This document shows, piece after piece, positions 1 through 14,680 of a DNA stretch of 64,000 bases (position 1 is its first letter; every line of letters starts with the position of its first letter). The stretch is from Ifrita kowaldi. Taxonomy: Eukaryota; Chordata; Aves; Passeriformes; Cinclosomatidae. Made by a program: the position numbers and the translations under genes. Under the pieces are notes generated by a model. It had not been told where the DNA came from. It worked only from the letters and a program-made list of their open reading frames with translations, and did no database searches. The stretch is from positions 663,754-727,753 of the forward strand of contig VZRS01005636.1 of NCBI GenBank assembly GCA_013398055.1, read 5' to 3'.

Positions 1-3000
1 GAGCAAACTGTGGGACATTATTTCAGGCTTGTGACACTGGAGCTTTGTTCCAGTCTTTGCCACTGCAACTGCACCAAGTGCAAGGCTTTGTCTCCCAGCT
101 CCTTGCAGAATAAATGTTGCTAGTGGAGGCATTCAGGAATATAATTGTGAAGAAGTGGTGCTCATCATACAAAGATCACTGTGTTTGCCTGCTCTGTACA
201 TTACATTTCATTTTCTCCACAGCTTTTTAAGGTGGCCCGTGGAAAGGGCTGTAAATGCCAACAGGGCCCAGCACCACAGCGCTTCATTTCTGTCACAGAA
301 GGCATTTGATCAGTTAAACACTGGACATACCCAGAATTGTGTTTGCCATCCATTTAGGCAGATGTTTAGAGTGAAAAGCACGTTGTGAATGAGATGCCTC
401 TCACTCCATGACCAGCTATGAAAAATGTATTAATCATTAATGGAGGAAAATGCTATTTTTTTAATAAATCTGGCAAAGTTAGGATGATGTTTTGGTATTA
501 GGGTATGTACATGGCAGTGTGTGTGTGCATTGTATAATTTTAAGACCTGTGGCAGTGCAGTGGCAATAGAGACCTGAGGGGAAAAAGGAAAAAAAAAAAT
601 CAAACTTTTTGGGTGGTCTTTTCATGTGTATGATAAAATGTATATTTTGTCATTCCTTTCAGCATTAAAGCTTTTTTCTTTTCCCTCAGTGTCACTGAAA
701 CCTCACTACACTGCTTGGTGTACTGAATTGGCAGCCTTGCTGCTGTCACAGGTACAGGAGTAACAATGCAGGGCCTTGTATCTGCTCACCGGACTGCATC
801 AATATAGAATGGATGTCCTCAGGTTTCAGTTTAGTGTGGTTCCCTCAGAGTGTTCTAACTGGGTGAAAACTCTGTTTTAATAGCTGAGAATTACTTGGAA
901 CATTCATGCATTTTCCATGAGGTCGTTACCATGCACCTTTTCCCAGGAAGATGATTTTTATGAAGAAAATTAATTTCCAAAAAGCAGCATACCGTGCAAA
1001 AGGTGATTTTAAAAGCAGTGTTTCTGCAGCCTCCTTTGAGGGGAGAGAGCTGTTGGTCTGGTCTCTCTGTGGACACTCAGAACACCCCACAACCACACAC
1101 AGGAGTGGCATCACACCCCAAGACAAAACTGTGAATATTTCTTCACTCAGAAATGAAACTGTGATGTTCCAGAAGCCTTTGAATGTGTGTTTTACGTGGC
1201 CTTGCTCCAGCTGAGCTCTCAGAGAGCCACGGGGTCTTTCTGGTGTAAATACTTGGTGGAAAATTCAGACCTCAGCTTACACATCAGAAAACTTGTCATT
1301 ATGTGAGATGTACAATATCTGGTGTCAAGAGGTTTGGAGGCGTTTCTGCCACTGTCTATGAACTGGGGAAAGGCTTTTAACCTCTTCTTTTATTTTAAAG
1401 CATGTACAAAAAACACAGTGACAGTTCACAGCTATCATCTTAGGAAGGTGTGCCTTAGAAAGAATTTGAAGGATTTTTATCAGTTCTTTTTATGAAGACG
1501 TAAAGAAACAAAAAGTTGTGCCTGTGCTGAACTGTGAGTCTTGTTGAGTTTGCTGGTAAAGGTTTGTATTTTAATACAGAAAAGCTCTGCCTTATCCCCA
1601 AGCAAAGCTGAATTCTGCAGTTGAAGGAACTGGTCCTGTCATTTTGGAAGTTATTTCTTGGGGGAATGGGTGGCAGATTTTTTTTGTACTTGAGTATAAT
1701 TTGCAGCATTTTGTCTGTAAATTTTTTAAAACACATTTCAGTGTATTTTTGGAATATGTGTATGATTGAGCGGGTATCAATAGAATTATTTTTATAAAAA
1801 GGTAAGTATCTTCTCTTGAAGTTCAGCTTCTGGCCACATGAAGTTCATAAGGCTTTTGCTTTTAAGGGAATATAATGTGAGATAGGATGTAGCCTACCAG
1901 CCCAAGCTTTTGCTCTGGAAGCTAAATCTTTGGAATCGTGGCTGATTTTCTGCGTTGCTGCACATTTTGGTAACTTTTCAAAGTGACAAAAAGCAAAAGG
2001 AATTTTTGCATCATCCATGAGAATATCCAATTTGTGGCATTTGACCACGTAAGAGAGTGTAATTCAGTGTATAAAGGCCTAGTAGAGTTAAAATAAATCA
2101 AACTACTTCTTGCAGATGTTAATAGCTTAACAAGCACCTTAGGCACAAGAAGGATTTTTCTCAGATAAACCCTTTGAGTGTTAGGAAATCCTAAAGCTTT
2201 CTGCTAACAAGACAGGACATCTCAGAGGCATCTGAAGGCCTCGTTTCAAAGCTGGGAAAATGAATGAAATTAAGTGTCATGCTCAGAGACTCAGACTAAA
2301 GTCAGTGACCATGATGGACTGGCTTTTGCTGCTGTTGGGTTTGTAGTTATTTATTTGGGAGACAAAATGTTTGGTGCAGTGAGCAAACCAACCCCTTAGG
2401 TCCTGTGTTTGTGGGGAGATACCTTTAGCAGTTTATCTCTAGTGTTCAATTATTGGCACTTGTCACTTCTGGGAACTCTAACCCTCACCTTTCCCCAAGG
2501 ACAGAGCATTTGCAAACATCCCAGTTCCACAACAAACTGTTTCCTTTTGCATTCCTGAGGCACTCGAGGGATGCCTGGCTTGGAGAAAAACCATGATTTT
2601 CTAAACCCACAGAACTAATTATGCAGAACAGTTTGGTGCATATTCAGAGATGTTAATAAAGGCACTTTTAGTCCTGAACAAAAGCCCAAGCCTGGAGGAA
2701 AGGGGAGGAAACAATAGAATTTTTCACAGAATATTTGAATAATGAGATCAGTACGAGATTGCATGCTGAAGACACCTTTTAGGCAATTTAGGTACTTAGG
2801 CTGAAGAGCTGTTATTAAACCACTGAGGACCTAGAAGTGCAACGTTGCATGAGATTATGTGCAAGGATCATTTCCTGCACTTCATAACTCTGTCACTTAC
2901 TGGCAGCAAAGAGAAAGAAACTTTGTTGTGCATGGCTAAAAGTTTGGGGCTGATTTATGTGATGTGGGTGCCCAGCTGGCGTGATATATGAAAGCATCTC

Positions 3001-3626
3001 TTCTCCTGATGAACTTCTTGTTGTTTCGCAAGGGGGTTGATGTATTTTGAGCAGGTTTACAATGGGCCCTGTGACAGTTTCAGTGCCCAGTCAGTGGAGA
3101 TAAATTGGAGATGGCTGGCAATGAAATCTTAAAAAATGTGCTGACATCCCAGCTGAACCACAGGCATATGATTTGATTGATTTTGTTTTGGGGTGGAGTT
3201 TTTGGTTTTGTTTTTTTTTTTTGTTCCTGGATGGATGTAGAGAGTTGCTGTCACTTGAGGTCCCTCTGCTTTATAAGAGCCTCAGGAGATGAGGGTTTTT
3301 AATTGATATATGCAGAAATAAACCAGAGTCCTCTTTTCACTCAGTACTAGTGCTTCTGTTATGAAGTAGGCTGGTTTTCTCTTGCTGGGCAGCTCTTTTG
3401 GTGTGGTGTGATCTCAGATGCTGTAATATGCAGTCAGCACTTTCTCATCTGTCTCTCTGTGGTGTTAATTACAAAGCCTTTGCAGCCTGCACCATTGCTT
3501 CTTTTCAACTGTGTTTAGTCAGGCTTATTTCTGAAACTAAATAAAGGAGAAGGAACTGAAGAATTAATACTGGCACCTGCCAGTGCTTGAGTTAATGAGC
3601 TGTATGAAGGAAAGCCTTGTGAAATT

Positions 3627-3660
3627 TCCCTTCCCCCCCCCCCGCCTTTTTTTTTTTCTG
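3627..3660. repeat. Poly-C / poly-T simple tract
   Basis: A run of 11 C at 3633-3643 is followed by G, two C and 11 T (3647-3657). It is low-complexity sequence within intron 3, of a kind prone to length variation and sequencing error. No function is implied. Confidence 0.8.
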
Positions 3661-4841
3661 TTTTAATTACTCTGGTTGTCCTATAGAACCAGTCAGCACT
3701 CCAAGTAGTGTTAATTTCCTTGCCACGAGAAATCCCACAAAAAGAGCTACTTCCCTGTGTAGTTTTAACCCTTATATCTATCCTAACCTCAGATAGAAAG
3801 AAGGAGAAAGCCTAAGCATTTCTGCCTCTTAGAAATGCAGGGTTTCACCATGAGATGTTCCTCCACTGCATGCTGAGCTGGGATCTGTGAAGGCACGAAC
3901 TTACCCTTCACTTTTTACCTGAATTTTGCAATTTGCAGAGTTTTTCTTCGGTTTTGGTCCTTTTTTTTTTTTTTTAATATGACTTATATTTGAAATCTAA
4001 TAATGGTTAAATGACACGCTGGAAGTGGAGCTGCATTCCTGTCTTGCTGATCACTCACACTGAGTTTTTGTGCAAGCTGGGCAGTAATGGGCAGCAACTC
4101 ATTACTGCTTCATGCAAGTGAGTGTCTCCCTTCAAAATATCTCTTGCCTGGTACATGTAAGCAGCTTTTTGAAAGCCAGAGACCAGCACTGTGTCTGTGA
4201 AGCCTTTGATCTTAGATTAAAATAGTGCTCAGCGTGGGAGGGTGAAACTCAGAATGGTGGCCAGAGTTTGGGAAACAAGAAATATCAAAAGAGTATTTTG
4301 GGCCAGATACTCATCAAATAGTGGCTTCATCAATCTGAAGGCCATAAAGACAGAGAAATAGTCTCAAGAGGGTGCTACTTAGGAGAAAAACACCTAATTA
4401 ATGGATGATATCAGTAGATTAGAGTGCCAAAATGGCTGTTTATCTGAATTGCCAGCAGGTCCCTGCTAACTCTTCATAAATGTAAAAAAACCAACTCCCC
4501 ATTGTAGAATATTTGCCCAACATTCCCTTTATAGAGGCAGAAAGTACAACTTCAGACTCCCTGTTTCTGCAGCTTTAGTTTGACTATGGTGTGAGTACAA
4601 TAAGATGTTATTTATCCCATGCATAAAAAGTAAAATGCCTCCAATTTTTGGAACATGTGTTAATTTTTTAGTGCTACCAAAAAGAAACTGCATAGGAAAT
4701 AAGCTGTACTCTTGTCATGGGGCAGCGTATAATGGCTTTAACACTTTATTTTTTAAATGGGAATTACATCTTCAGCTTTCTAATAATTTTATTTTTTTCA
4801 ATTGCTGAAGATTGCCCTTCTCTCCTTTGGGAATAGTTGAG

Positions 4842-4843
<2 letters not shown>

Positions 4844-4884
<41 letters not shown>

Positions 4885-4913
4885 CTTTTTNNNNNNNNTT
4901 TTTTTTTTTTTTT
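4844..4913. repeat. Poly-T tract with 8-base N gap
   Basis: Nearly pure T runs from 4844 to 4913, interrupted by one C and by eight unknown bases at 4891-4898. The N block marks an assembly or consensus failure in the homopolymer, so the true tract length is unknown. On the opposite strand it reads as poly-A. I see no retroposon body or target-site duplication next to it that would make it a retroposon tail. Confidence 0.9.
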
Positions 4914-7058
4914 GCTTTGACACTGTTTCTTCTTCTGCTGGTGAGAATTAGACACAACGTTCTTATACATTAATGGTTCAAAAGTAAACCAAATTTAGTA
5001 GTGTTGTCCTGGCAGCCTCTTTTTAAAGTACAGTGGCATTGTAAGAAGGAATTACTGCATCAAAAGGGAAATTAATTTTCTCTTTTTTGAGAGTGGTTAA
5101 TTAAAAGGAAGGAATTTAACTGGTAAAGATTGGATTGTTTGTGATATAGCTCTAAACAATGGGCTTGGGGTTGCCTGTGCTGCTACCTTGACACCTTTTT
5201 TTAGGATTAACAAAGACATACAAAACAAATAATCAGAGAAAGAGACAGAATTGCTCCTAACTGTCCACAGCCAGATAAAATATTTCTGCTGTAATTCACG
5301 TGACTCTATCACAGTAGTTATTTGTTTTGTTCTTGTTACTTTTTGTTCCTCTTGTTTTTATCTAATTTAATATTGGTAGTTAAAACTGAAGCATCTCACT
5401 GTCCTCTCTGAAAACAGGAATAGTAGATTGTAGATAAAGCATTGGTCAATCTGAAATCTGCCTTTAAAATCTTTCTCCTTTTTTCTACATATTAATATTT
5501 TTTTAAACAAGCTGAAAGGATCTTATTTATGAGAATATTAGGATTAAAGGACATAATTGAAGGATTTTAACTTTCAGTGGAGTTGCATCACTTGGGCGAA
5601 AGGAGGGCCCCTTATCTCTGTGTGGATGCATGAATAGCACCAGTTCAGCATCTGCCACGTCTATTTAAAATAATAATGAATTTAGTCCTTAGGAAAGCAA
5701 AAGATTAACAACAACAGCAGCTCTTGCCAGGATTAGAGTAGGGAAGTGCTGCAACAGCGTTTCTCAGCCACTCTGCCAAGACACTTGAGTTTTAGCTGGT
5801 AGGAACAAAGCTGTGTGAGCCATTTAAATCCCACTTTGCCAGAGGAGCCTCCCAGGTCCCAGAGCACGTGTTCTCAAGATGTGGGTCCTGACCATGGCTC
5901 CGTGCTCCGTGCTTACACTGATGGCTGGCAGTGAGCAAAGTCTTTATGCTCCTTTGTTTATAATAAATTCATGTCATGGCAAGGGTTGAAAGTAAGATTC
6001 AGAGATATTAACGACTTAGAAAGAGCTTCTGGAGTAATTTTGCACTTAGGTTTGTGTTATTTCATGATAGTACTGCTGGTTTGCCACAGTGGCTCTTTGT
6101 CACATCCAACCCTGAGCCCTCTGCTTGAAATGATCTCAGAATCTCCTTTGCCAAATCATTACACTATTTGTTTTTAGTAGTTCCCTTTTCATCTTTTAAG
6201 ATGTTAGCTTTAATTTCTTGACTACAGGCATTTTTCTCTTGCACTTGCCTCACTTTTTTATGAACACTTCTTAGGCTCTTATGAATAATGTTAAATTTCA
6301 GCAGTGTTATTCCTCTGGGTAGCTGTTGAAACCACTTTTAAAAATTGAGACTTTCTACACAGATGCAGCATTTTGTTTAGTGGCATTCTCTGGAGGCTGT
6401 TCTGGACAGAGTTGGTGTCATTTTTAATATAAACACTGTCCACATGCACTTCACCACCAGGTGCTGGGTAGGTGGACCAAATTCTCCCACTGGATGAAAG
6501 ATTGGACATGTCTGACAACAACAGTCTTCAACTCAAAACCAGGAATGTCACCATCTTCTCCCAAAGACATTTTTTAAAGTTTGGAAAGGAATGTAAGATG
6601 TTCTGGTTGTAGCTTCACTACTTCTGTTTCACTAAGCAACTTATAATTTTATTATAACTGAACATCTTTCTCTCTCTTGTTCCTTGTTCTCTCTCTTTTT
6701 TTAATTATTGTTATTTTTTTTAATTCTCTCATCCATTATGAATCCCAAAGTTCACCAACAAAATAAACCAGAGAGTGTTGTTACTGTCTTTCTTCCTTGC
6801 TGGGTCTTAATATTGGAGGCAGAAAATTAGTGGGAAGGATAATGAAGGGATTTCATTGCTTCTTTAGCTTAATTAAACAGCAGAGGGCTAAAGGAGATCA
6901 ACAGACTAATGCTGAAAAAGATTGTGTTAACTTTCTCACAGTTAATGTTTAGGATTATGAAACAGTAAATAATGGAATATGTGCATTCGTTTTTCTCCCT
7001 AATAAATCCCCACAACTAATGTTAGTGCATTAATTCACTGGTTTTTAGATATTTCTCC

Positions 7059-7084
7059 ATATATATATATACACACATATATAT
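7059..7084. repeat. AT/AC microsatellite
   Basis: An (AT)n run passes into (AC)3 and returns to (AT)n over 26 bases. It is a short compound dinucleotide repeat in intron 3. Confidence 0.85.
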
Positions 7085-10000
7085 GATTAATAAGTCTTTA
7101 GGAAATCACAGAGAGTTGTTCTGGAGATATAATTGCGCAGGTAAAGGGAAAAGAGGAGCATAATGAGAACACAAATGTGATTTTTTGGTGTGGTTTATTC
7201 TGCACTCTAAGGCACCCAGCTAGGAGAGACCAAATGTGGGAGAGCTGTCACAGGAGAAGAGCACTCAATGCTCAGCTAAGAAAGCAAAGTGAAAAGATGG
7301 AGAAGTCCTGAGACTCTCTTGTGCAAAGACAATGAGAATGGAAAAATACGACAAGATGGGACTCAACACTACTGCCCTAAAATTTGGAAACTAAACAATC
7401 AAATGACTTCTGTAGAATTTGTATGGGTTTGGCCTCTCTCCAGGGTGTGTTGGGATTTCCCCACAGAATGTTAGAAATGCCAGAATCAGTCATTTTGCCA
7501 TACGTGTTTCAGCAGAGATTTTGATCTGTGTTTATCAGGAAACCCTGTTGGCTCATGTCAGTTTTTCTCTTGGATATACTGCTGTCCCTATTAGTGAAAA
7601 CAGCTTTATTAGATAAGTACAGACACATATGGGGACATCATTCTGATTTAAGAAACTCTTGCTTGGATTTAGTGTTTATATTCTTGTTTAGCACATCAGC
7701 AAGCTGTCTAGCTTCGGATGAGGTTGTTGTTTGATATTGATTTATTTAAGTTACTGCTACTCTTGTATAGATCCTGGCTTCATTTCAGGGTAATTTGGTT
7801 TTAACTGGAATTCATGAAGCAGCTATTTAATATAAGCTGATAGAAATGACTGCTAAGCTAAAGATCTGCAAACCTCCAAATAAAACCTCCAAAAACAGAC
7901 ACAGAAAAAGCTCAAAAAGCTTCTTATGATGTGTGCATTAGAAATAATTTTTTCAGCTGCTGCAAAGGCGGGGGGGCGGTGATTTTATCGTATTGCCAAC
8001 TATAAAAATACAGAGTTTCAGATTAAAGTGTGAAGGTACAGCTAAGAAAAATATCAATGCACAGAGATTTTTTGCTGAAAGATAAAAAATAGACCTTATC
8101 CAGTTATATTGGTGTAATTCTGTGCAATATAGGGACCACCACAGATGGGGGATCCCACCAGAATGGATGGGGACAAGCAGTTTTCTAGGCCTGTGTTCTC
8201 TTTCTGATAGTGAACAATCCTAGGTGCTTGTTTGTGGTCTGCTTTTCTATTTGTGAATATTTAATAATTCAGAAGTACATTTTATGGGTTTTAAAGGCCC
8301 ATCGAAGGAGTCCCTGGCCCCTGAGGCGTACTTTAAGGAAGGACCTTGCTGCAGAGCTCCAGAGGATCTGGAGGGGACTCCCAGTCTCTCCCCAGAGACA
8401 AGATCAACTTTAACTACTTTCCTCATGCTGCCTGGTTATTTATCATTTATCATCTGATCATGCTCCCTTTCACTGGTGTCACCCTTGGAAACAACCCTTT
8501 AAATTTTCCACAGGAGATGGTTTTTATTTCCCCCTTTTCTTCTTTTGTTTTCTGTTCTCTTTACCTCTGAACGTAGTCTCTGCTTCAGTAACTGAGGATC
8601 GCTTGGACTCAGAGTTGAATCCTTTTTTTCCGCATATGGGCAACAAAAGTGGCCTGTACAGCAACTTTTTAATAACTTTTTCCATTATTCTGTATACTAA
8701 TTTTACCAGTCTCAAATATATAATTAGAGAGATAAAGCCTACAGATAAAGCCAAGCCTCTACTAATCTCTTCACTACTCAAAATTCCTGCAGTCAGGAGC
8801 AGGCGACATAGAAGTAAATGCAATTCCAATTTATTTTAATGGGAATTCAGGGTTTTCAGATCATGGCTGATTAAAACTGCTCCTGATACCAATTTGTTAT
8901 AAATTATTCTTGCTTTGCATAACTCCCAAACATATTAATTTGCTACTTAAAACCGCTGCTGCCTGCTGCTAACAATTAGATAACCAGGCTGGCACTCCAA
9001 GTTTTTCCCCACTGAACTTGGCAGGGTTTAAGTGGCCCTTTTCTGCCTCACCTCTGGGAGTCCATCCCCAAAGAGCCAATGCTAAATTTAGCGAAAATGA
9101 AGACTGAATAATCACATGAATTCTGAACTGCTCATCCAGGCCAACTCTGCTCTTGTGAAGCTGGAACTGTTTCAGGAGCACTTATGAAACTGAGTTATTT
9201 TAGTAATCCTGAGTTCACGGAATATTTGGCTGTGAAAATAACATAGTAATTTTTTCCTGTCTATTAGGAGGGATATTACTTAAGTATTGCACACAGCTTT
9301 TACTTTTTAGCTGGACTATGGTATCTTGCTGCAAATGAATGTTGAGGTAGGAGGCTTATTTGAAAATAATAGAAATTAGATGGATAAAATGCTAATTAAA
9401 ATTTTTTAGACTGTCCTCCTATTGTTGTTTCATTATTATTTTCTACTGTTGTCTTTATATCCTGAAATATTTCCTTCCCTCTATTGATGGTCCCATAGAA
9501 AATTCAACTTGGTATTTGTTCACAGGCTTAATTTTCACATTGTTCTGGTTGTACAAAGTTTTTCTGGGGCAGAAATTACCTAATCAAAAGTAGCCCTTTC
9601 AAGGGCCATGAGTTTCTTTTTTAGACCTTTTTTTCTGTGAAAGTTCTCTGTAAGAAAACCTGAAGTAGTCAAAGGGTGAAACAAAAATGGAGAGGCAGCT
9701 CCACTGTATCCTTTCCCACATGATTCAGATGCAAGGGGAAAATGGGTTGGGTTTATTTGGTGATTTCTACTGGTACAGCTTCCTTAAAATGGTTGATTAT
9801 TAGCTATACACAAGGAATCCACCACGGATAAGCATCCCTAATTTCTGAGAGTTTTATTTTCCTTCCTCCGCTACTCTGGAAGTTTTGTGATGCAGTTGCA
9901 GAGGTTTGGGGTGGTGTTGCCTTAACCTTGTGAGGTAATCCCATGGTAAACCAGGAGTTTTAGAAGAAGGTTTTTTTTTAATAGAAAGAAGGGGGTTTTT

Positions 10001-13000
10001 TTAATAGAGTGCTGTCTTTTATTACTAGATGAGCCCTAACTCCTATTCTGATTTTGTTGTGCCACAGATGTAAAAGATGCAGAAGTGACTGTAATAAGAA
10101 TGAGGTAAAAATATCCATATCTTACTGGAGACTTTGGAGAGTGCATGGAACAGGGGGCAGCAGGAGATTTTCAGTATTAAATGCCAATCTGGGATTTTAT
10201 AATGTGATATAAAAACCTGATATTTTCAAGAGGGTCGAAAGAATTGCTTACAGCAGTTTCAATCTTTAAGAAGTCATGTCTGTAAAACCAACTTTCTTTT
10301 CAGAGCTGGCAGTACTGCAGATATACAGAGACTAATAGGTACAAACCATCCTGCAAGCCACAAGTCTGGAATTCCTGCCCCTGGCTGCTAAGCAGCTTAA
10401 TGTGAAGTTTGAATTTTAGATAATTATTTTGCCCCCTGCAGATTCAGAGTGGAAGAACTGCAGGGTGCACAGGAAGTGCTCCACATGTCCCTCTGTACCT
10501 CTGGGAATTACTCTTCCTTCGTGCCCATAATCATCCACTGAGTTTAGAATTTGCTTCTGAACTTTGGGAGTGAGCACCTATTAAGTTGGGTGTGAATCTC
10601 ACACTGAATTGATCACAGTAGTGTCACTTTTTTAATAACTTCTGAGGGAGTAACCATTGCCAGAGATAAATCAAAGCACAAGGAGGGTGCCACCAAGCAG
10701 GCAGGGCAGTAATATTTCCCACTTGCAGGGTAACAGGGAGGATTAATCTGACTCAAGCCAAATTTACAAGCATTGCCTCACTCTTTTCTAAACTGGGGCT
10801 GTTGGCAGCTGTTAAATCAGTTGTAAGCATTACAGCTCTTAAGTTACATTATTCATCAAGAATAACAAGCCTGCTTGCTGCTTGCCTCTTTCAAATGCTT
10901 GCTGCACACACATTTAACCCAGTCTTCACTGCAGCCGAGAGAAGAGCAAAATGTTCTTCAAAAGTGAATCCTAATGCAGGAGGAAAGGTTTCCTTGTTAG
11001 GTTTATAACTGTGGGAAGCTGTCACAGCCCCACTTCGTGGTGTCAGGGCAGCAGACCACAGCACTGATGACATTCATGTTGGTGGGAGATCATTTCAGAT
11101 TAGCTGGGCTGTAGTAGGACATTTTGCTGATGCATTTTGACAGTGCCTTCAAAATACAGTTACACTTGCCTATCATAGTCACTTGTTGTATATTTCTAAT
11201 CCGACACACAGGACAGGCAGCAAGGAGAGGAGGAGGGGAAAAAAAAGTGTAAAAGCTTTAGTGACTTACATGGACATTATTACTATTACACTTTAACTGG
11301 ATTCCTCTGTCTGAAGCACAGAGCCTTATATAGAAGAAAAACTGTACATGGGATGCTCACAGCTGACACACACCCTTATTCTGTGGGTTTGGTGGGGAAA
11401 TGAGGGCTCATGATCTGCTGAACCATGGCTTTGCAGAAAGACACAGTTTAAGGAACCTCTTCTAGGGTTATCTTCTAGTCCAGGGTTATCCCAAGCTGAA
11501 TTCTTGTCCGGCTGTGGTACACACTTCATACCAGCACAGGGCTGGGAGCTCCAGCTGTGGCTGGAAAGCTTATATGGGATCTCATCAATCTGCAAAGCTT
11601 TAGATCAGGTGTAAAGATTGATCCATCAGCCCTGGGCTCTCAGAAATGCACATGGTTAGTAGTGAATGGGAGATGTGTAACCACTTAGTCAAGGACAAAC
11701 CTTTTTCCTAGTCTCCTCTCTGTATTGGCTTTTAAAATGTATTTAGTGACAAAATATCTTGATGTTGTGTGTGTTGGAAATCCGTTGTCACAGTCGAAGT
11801 TATATCAATAAGGTGGTTTAACTTATGTCTGGTTTAACTTTAGTTTTCAAGAAGAGACTTTCTTGACTCGATTTCTTGAAATTGTTTGGGTTATACGTTA
11901 TTTTGTACCATTTGGCTGCAAGTTTAGTGTGTACAGCATCCTTTCTTCTGGATTCTTTCTTGTTCTTGAGACTTACCCTATAAAGAAGAAAACCTTTTTC
12001 ACTGTCTTGAGATTTGGTCAGAAAAAGTAAAATAGATCTTTCAAAACCAGATCTGTGGTCAGAGTTTTGCTAAGCAAAGTAATCAAATGGAATTTGACTT
12101 CCCTGTTCTCAGGATAAGGCACAAAAGTTATTTCAGCTCAACTGCAGAGCTCATGGCTCAAACCTCTTAATCCACTCCGAAGAATTCTAGTGGGAGTAGT
12201 TGGGAATACTCCTAGTAGGGAAAAAACACCCACCCTACTCTGCATCAGTTCGTCCTGATAGATACAGAATATCAAGTCTCATGGTGGATTCCCTAAATGC
12301 TTCCATTTTTTGAGGGTTTTGGATGTCCTTTCAGCCTCCTTGGTTTCTGCTTTTGAATGTTAAAGTTAGAAGTGGGGGTAAAAAATGAATATAAACCGAA
12401 TGTTGTAGTTAAATCCATGGTGTTTGCCATATTTATTGTTCCTTCATTCAGAAAATGGAATGATGTCTGTATAGTAAAAGCTTTTGTGTAAAGCAGTGCA
12501 GAGTCACGAAAGACATTGCCATTTTGCACTGCTGTTTTTTTTATTCTTTTCCCCATAAAGTCCAGTGGAATTGCAAACTGTTAATTGAACATGTGGTCTT
12601 TGATATCAGCATACAGTATTATTTGTTAGAGAAAGCACAGAGCACAATAATGCAAACTTAGTTTCCTGTCCCTTCTGATGAATTTCCTGCATTGAGAAGT
12701 GAACGCTGTTGGAGAATATTGAGTAAGGAATATTGAGAATATTGTAAGGAAGGATTTCATTCTGTAGCAAATACCCTGTAAAATGCAATACATCAGATTC
12801 TTTGTTTTCCAAACAGCTGAGGTTCTGCCCCCCTTGGATTCACACAGGTAGCAGGCAAGTGAATAAAAATGCTGACCTGTGGGATTGTTTTTGAAAATTT
12901 ACATTTAATTGGGTTTTTGTTCAGCGGATAATTGCTTACCCTGCAAAGCCAGACATTTTTAATACAAAATGCATGTTAAGTAATTAAGAATTTTCTTTAA

Positions 13001-13953
13001 AAAAGGAAAAATACCAAGGAAGAAGAGGCAGCAGCTAAAGCACACAATGTAAAAATGCACTAGAGTGTTCAGATAGTCTTGCAAAAGCCTTCATTTTCAG
13101 CTGTGAGAAGATTGTCAGCTCACAGATGTCTCCAGGGGCTGTAACTGTTTAATTCTCAGGCTTTCTGCTGGAAGGATGAAAATACAGTTAGTGAAAAAGA
13201 ACATGAACACAAGAGGATGTTCTGACAATGATGAAGCCATAGTGTTTTGGGTTGTGTGTTTAAAGCTCTTCTTTAGCAATCACTGAAACCTCTCTGCACA
13301 TGACAATATCTGTTTATATGTTTAATGGCTTTTCATAAAATCAGCCTCCTTTTTCCACTGCCAGGTCTTTTTCCATCTTTGTTCTTATGGAAACATCCAA
13401 CAAATGTAGCAATTCTGACAGCATGGAGACACTCGAAGTGTGCATCTTCCAGTGTACCTGGAATATGTACATTTGTGTGGTCTGGACACACTTTATGCTG
13501 TGAATCATATCACAAGAGGGGGAAAAATGGGATTTTGCTTTAAAAGTGTGGCTAAAATACTTACAGAGATGCAGCCATTAAGTGGCATTAACAGCATCAC
13601 TAGCAAAGCAGGGGCTGTTTCCTGTACACTGCTACAAATTACAGCCATTTTTGATACACTAAATTATATCCCAGACTTAATGACAGTGCCTTAAACCTTA
13701 GGGATTTTTTCCTACAGGTTTAAGTGCCTGCCATTGCAGCACCATTTCTCTTCTTAAGAGCTTTCCTTTCCCAGCACCAGTTCTCAGTGAATTCAAGAAG
13801 TAATATGTCAGTGGTTGGCAGTGAAAGTAGCACTAAATGAGGCATAGGCACACAATTCTAGCTTCAATTTTAGCTTTTCACCTCCTGTTCATATCACTGC
13901 TTAAAAATGTGAAGTTTGGGTTTGGTAGGGGTTTTTTTGGGTTTTTTTTGGTT

Positions 13954-13975
13954 GGGTGGGTGGGTTTTGGGCGGG
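13954..13975 (+). other. Putative G-quadruplex motif
   Basis: Five runs of three G are separated by loops of 1, 1, 4 and 1 bases, which fits the canonical G3N1-7 pattern with one run to spare. The motif sits in a longer G/T-rich patch (13918-13977) on the coding strand of intron 3, about 250 bp before the first LTR. Folding in the cell is not shown by sequence alone. Confidence 0.6.
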
Positions 13976-14220
13976 AGGACAATAAATTATCTCCAGTGTT
14001 TGCTCCCTAAACTTTATGTGCCCCTGGCCATGTCTTGCCTCCAGTGGTTGAATTCAAAAATATGTTAAAACTGGGGAAAAGAACTAACTCTGAGGTATGA
14101 GAAGGTAGTGAGAGTTTGTGAAAAATGAATGTCTAGATATCCTAGTCACTGGCCATTAACTGGGCCTTTTTATTTTTATCAGCATCTGGTATATTTAGTG
14201 TTATAAAATTGTCATATTTA

Positions 14221-14680
14221 AGCCCAGCTGACAACTAAGCCACTCACTCCCTCTCCCCTCATGGGATGTGGGAGGGAATCAAAGGAGCAAAGTGAGAAAA
14301 CTTGTGAGTGGAGAGAAAGACAGTTTAATAGGGAAAACAAAAGCTACACACAAGGAAAACAAAACAAGGAGTTGATTCCCCATGCCCTGTCAGCAGGCAG
14401 GAGTTCAGCCATCCCCAGGAAAGGTGGGATGGAACATTCCTTTGGCCAAACTGGGTCAGCTCTCCCAGATGTGTCCCCTCCCAATTCCTCATTCACCCCC
14501 CAGCCCACTCACTGGTGGGGTGAGAGGCAGAAAAGACCTTGACACTTTGTAAGTGCTGCTCAGCAGTAAGAAATAAAAACTTTGCTGAAGTATCAACACT
14601 GTTTTCAGCACAAATCAGAAACACAGCCCCACAGCAGCTACTATGAAGAAAATTATTCCTACCGCAGCCAAGAGCAGCAT
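14221..14680 (-). mobile_element. Solo LTR of an avian endogenous retrovirus (copy 1)
   Basis: About 460 bp align, with many differences, to the second LTR at 36107-36654. Shared blocks include the 20-base stretch around 14404-14424, the CCTTGACACT block near 14537 and the GAAGAAAATTA block near 14645. The family resembles a dispersed avian ERV LTR that I recognise from memory, probably ERVL-like. Orientation is inferred as minus, because a reverse-strand ATTAAA polyadenylation signal lies at 14324-14329 as expected for the R/U5 region. The left (3') end lacks the terminal part seen in copy 2, and the right end is degraded. No internal retroviral gene is adjacent. It lies antisense to EPHA3, the usual orientation for tolerated intronic LTRs. 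Confidence 0.75.

Noticed and set aside
8524..8829. 101-codon minus-strand frame
   Set aside because: No domain, no splice context and low complexity at the end. The length is within chance for this much intron.
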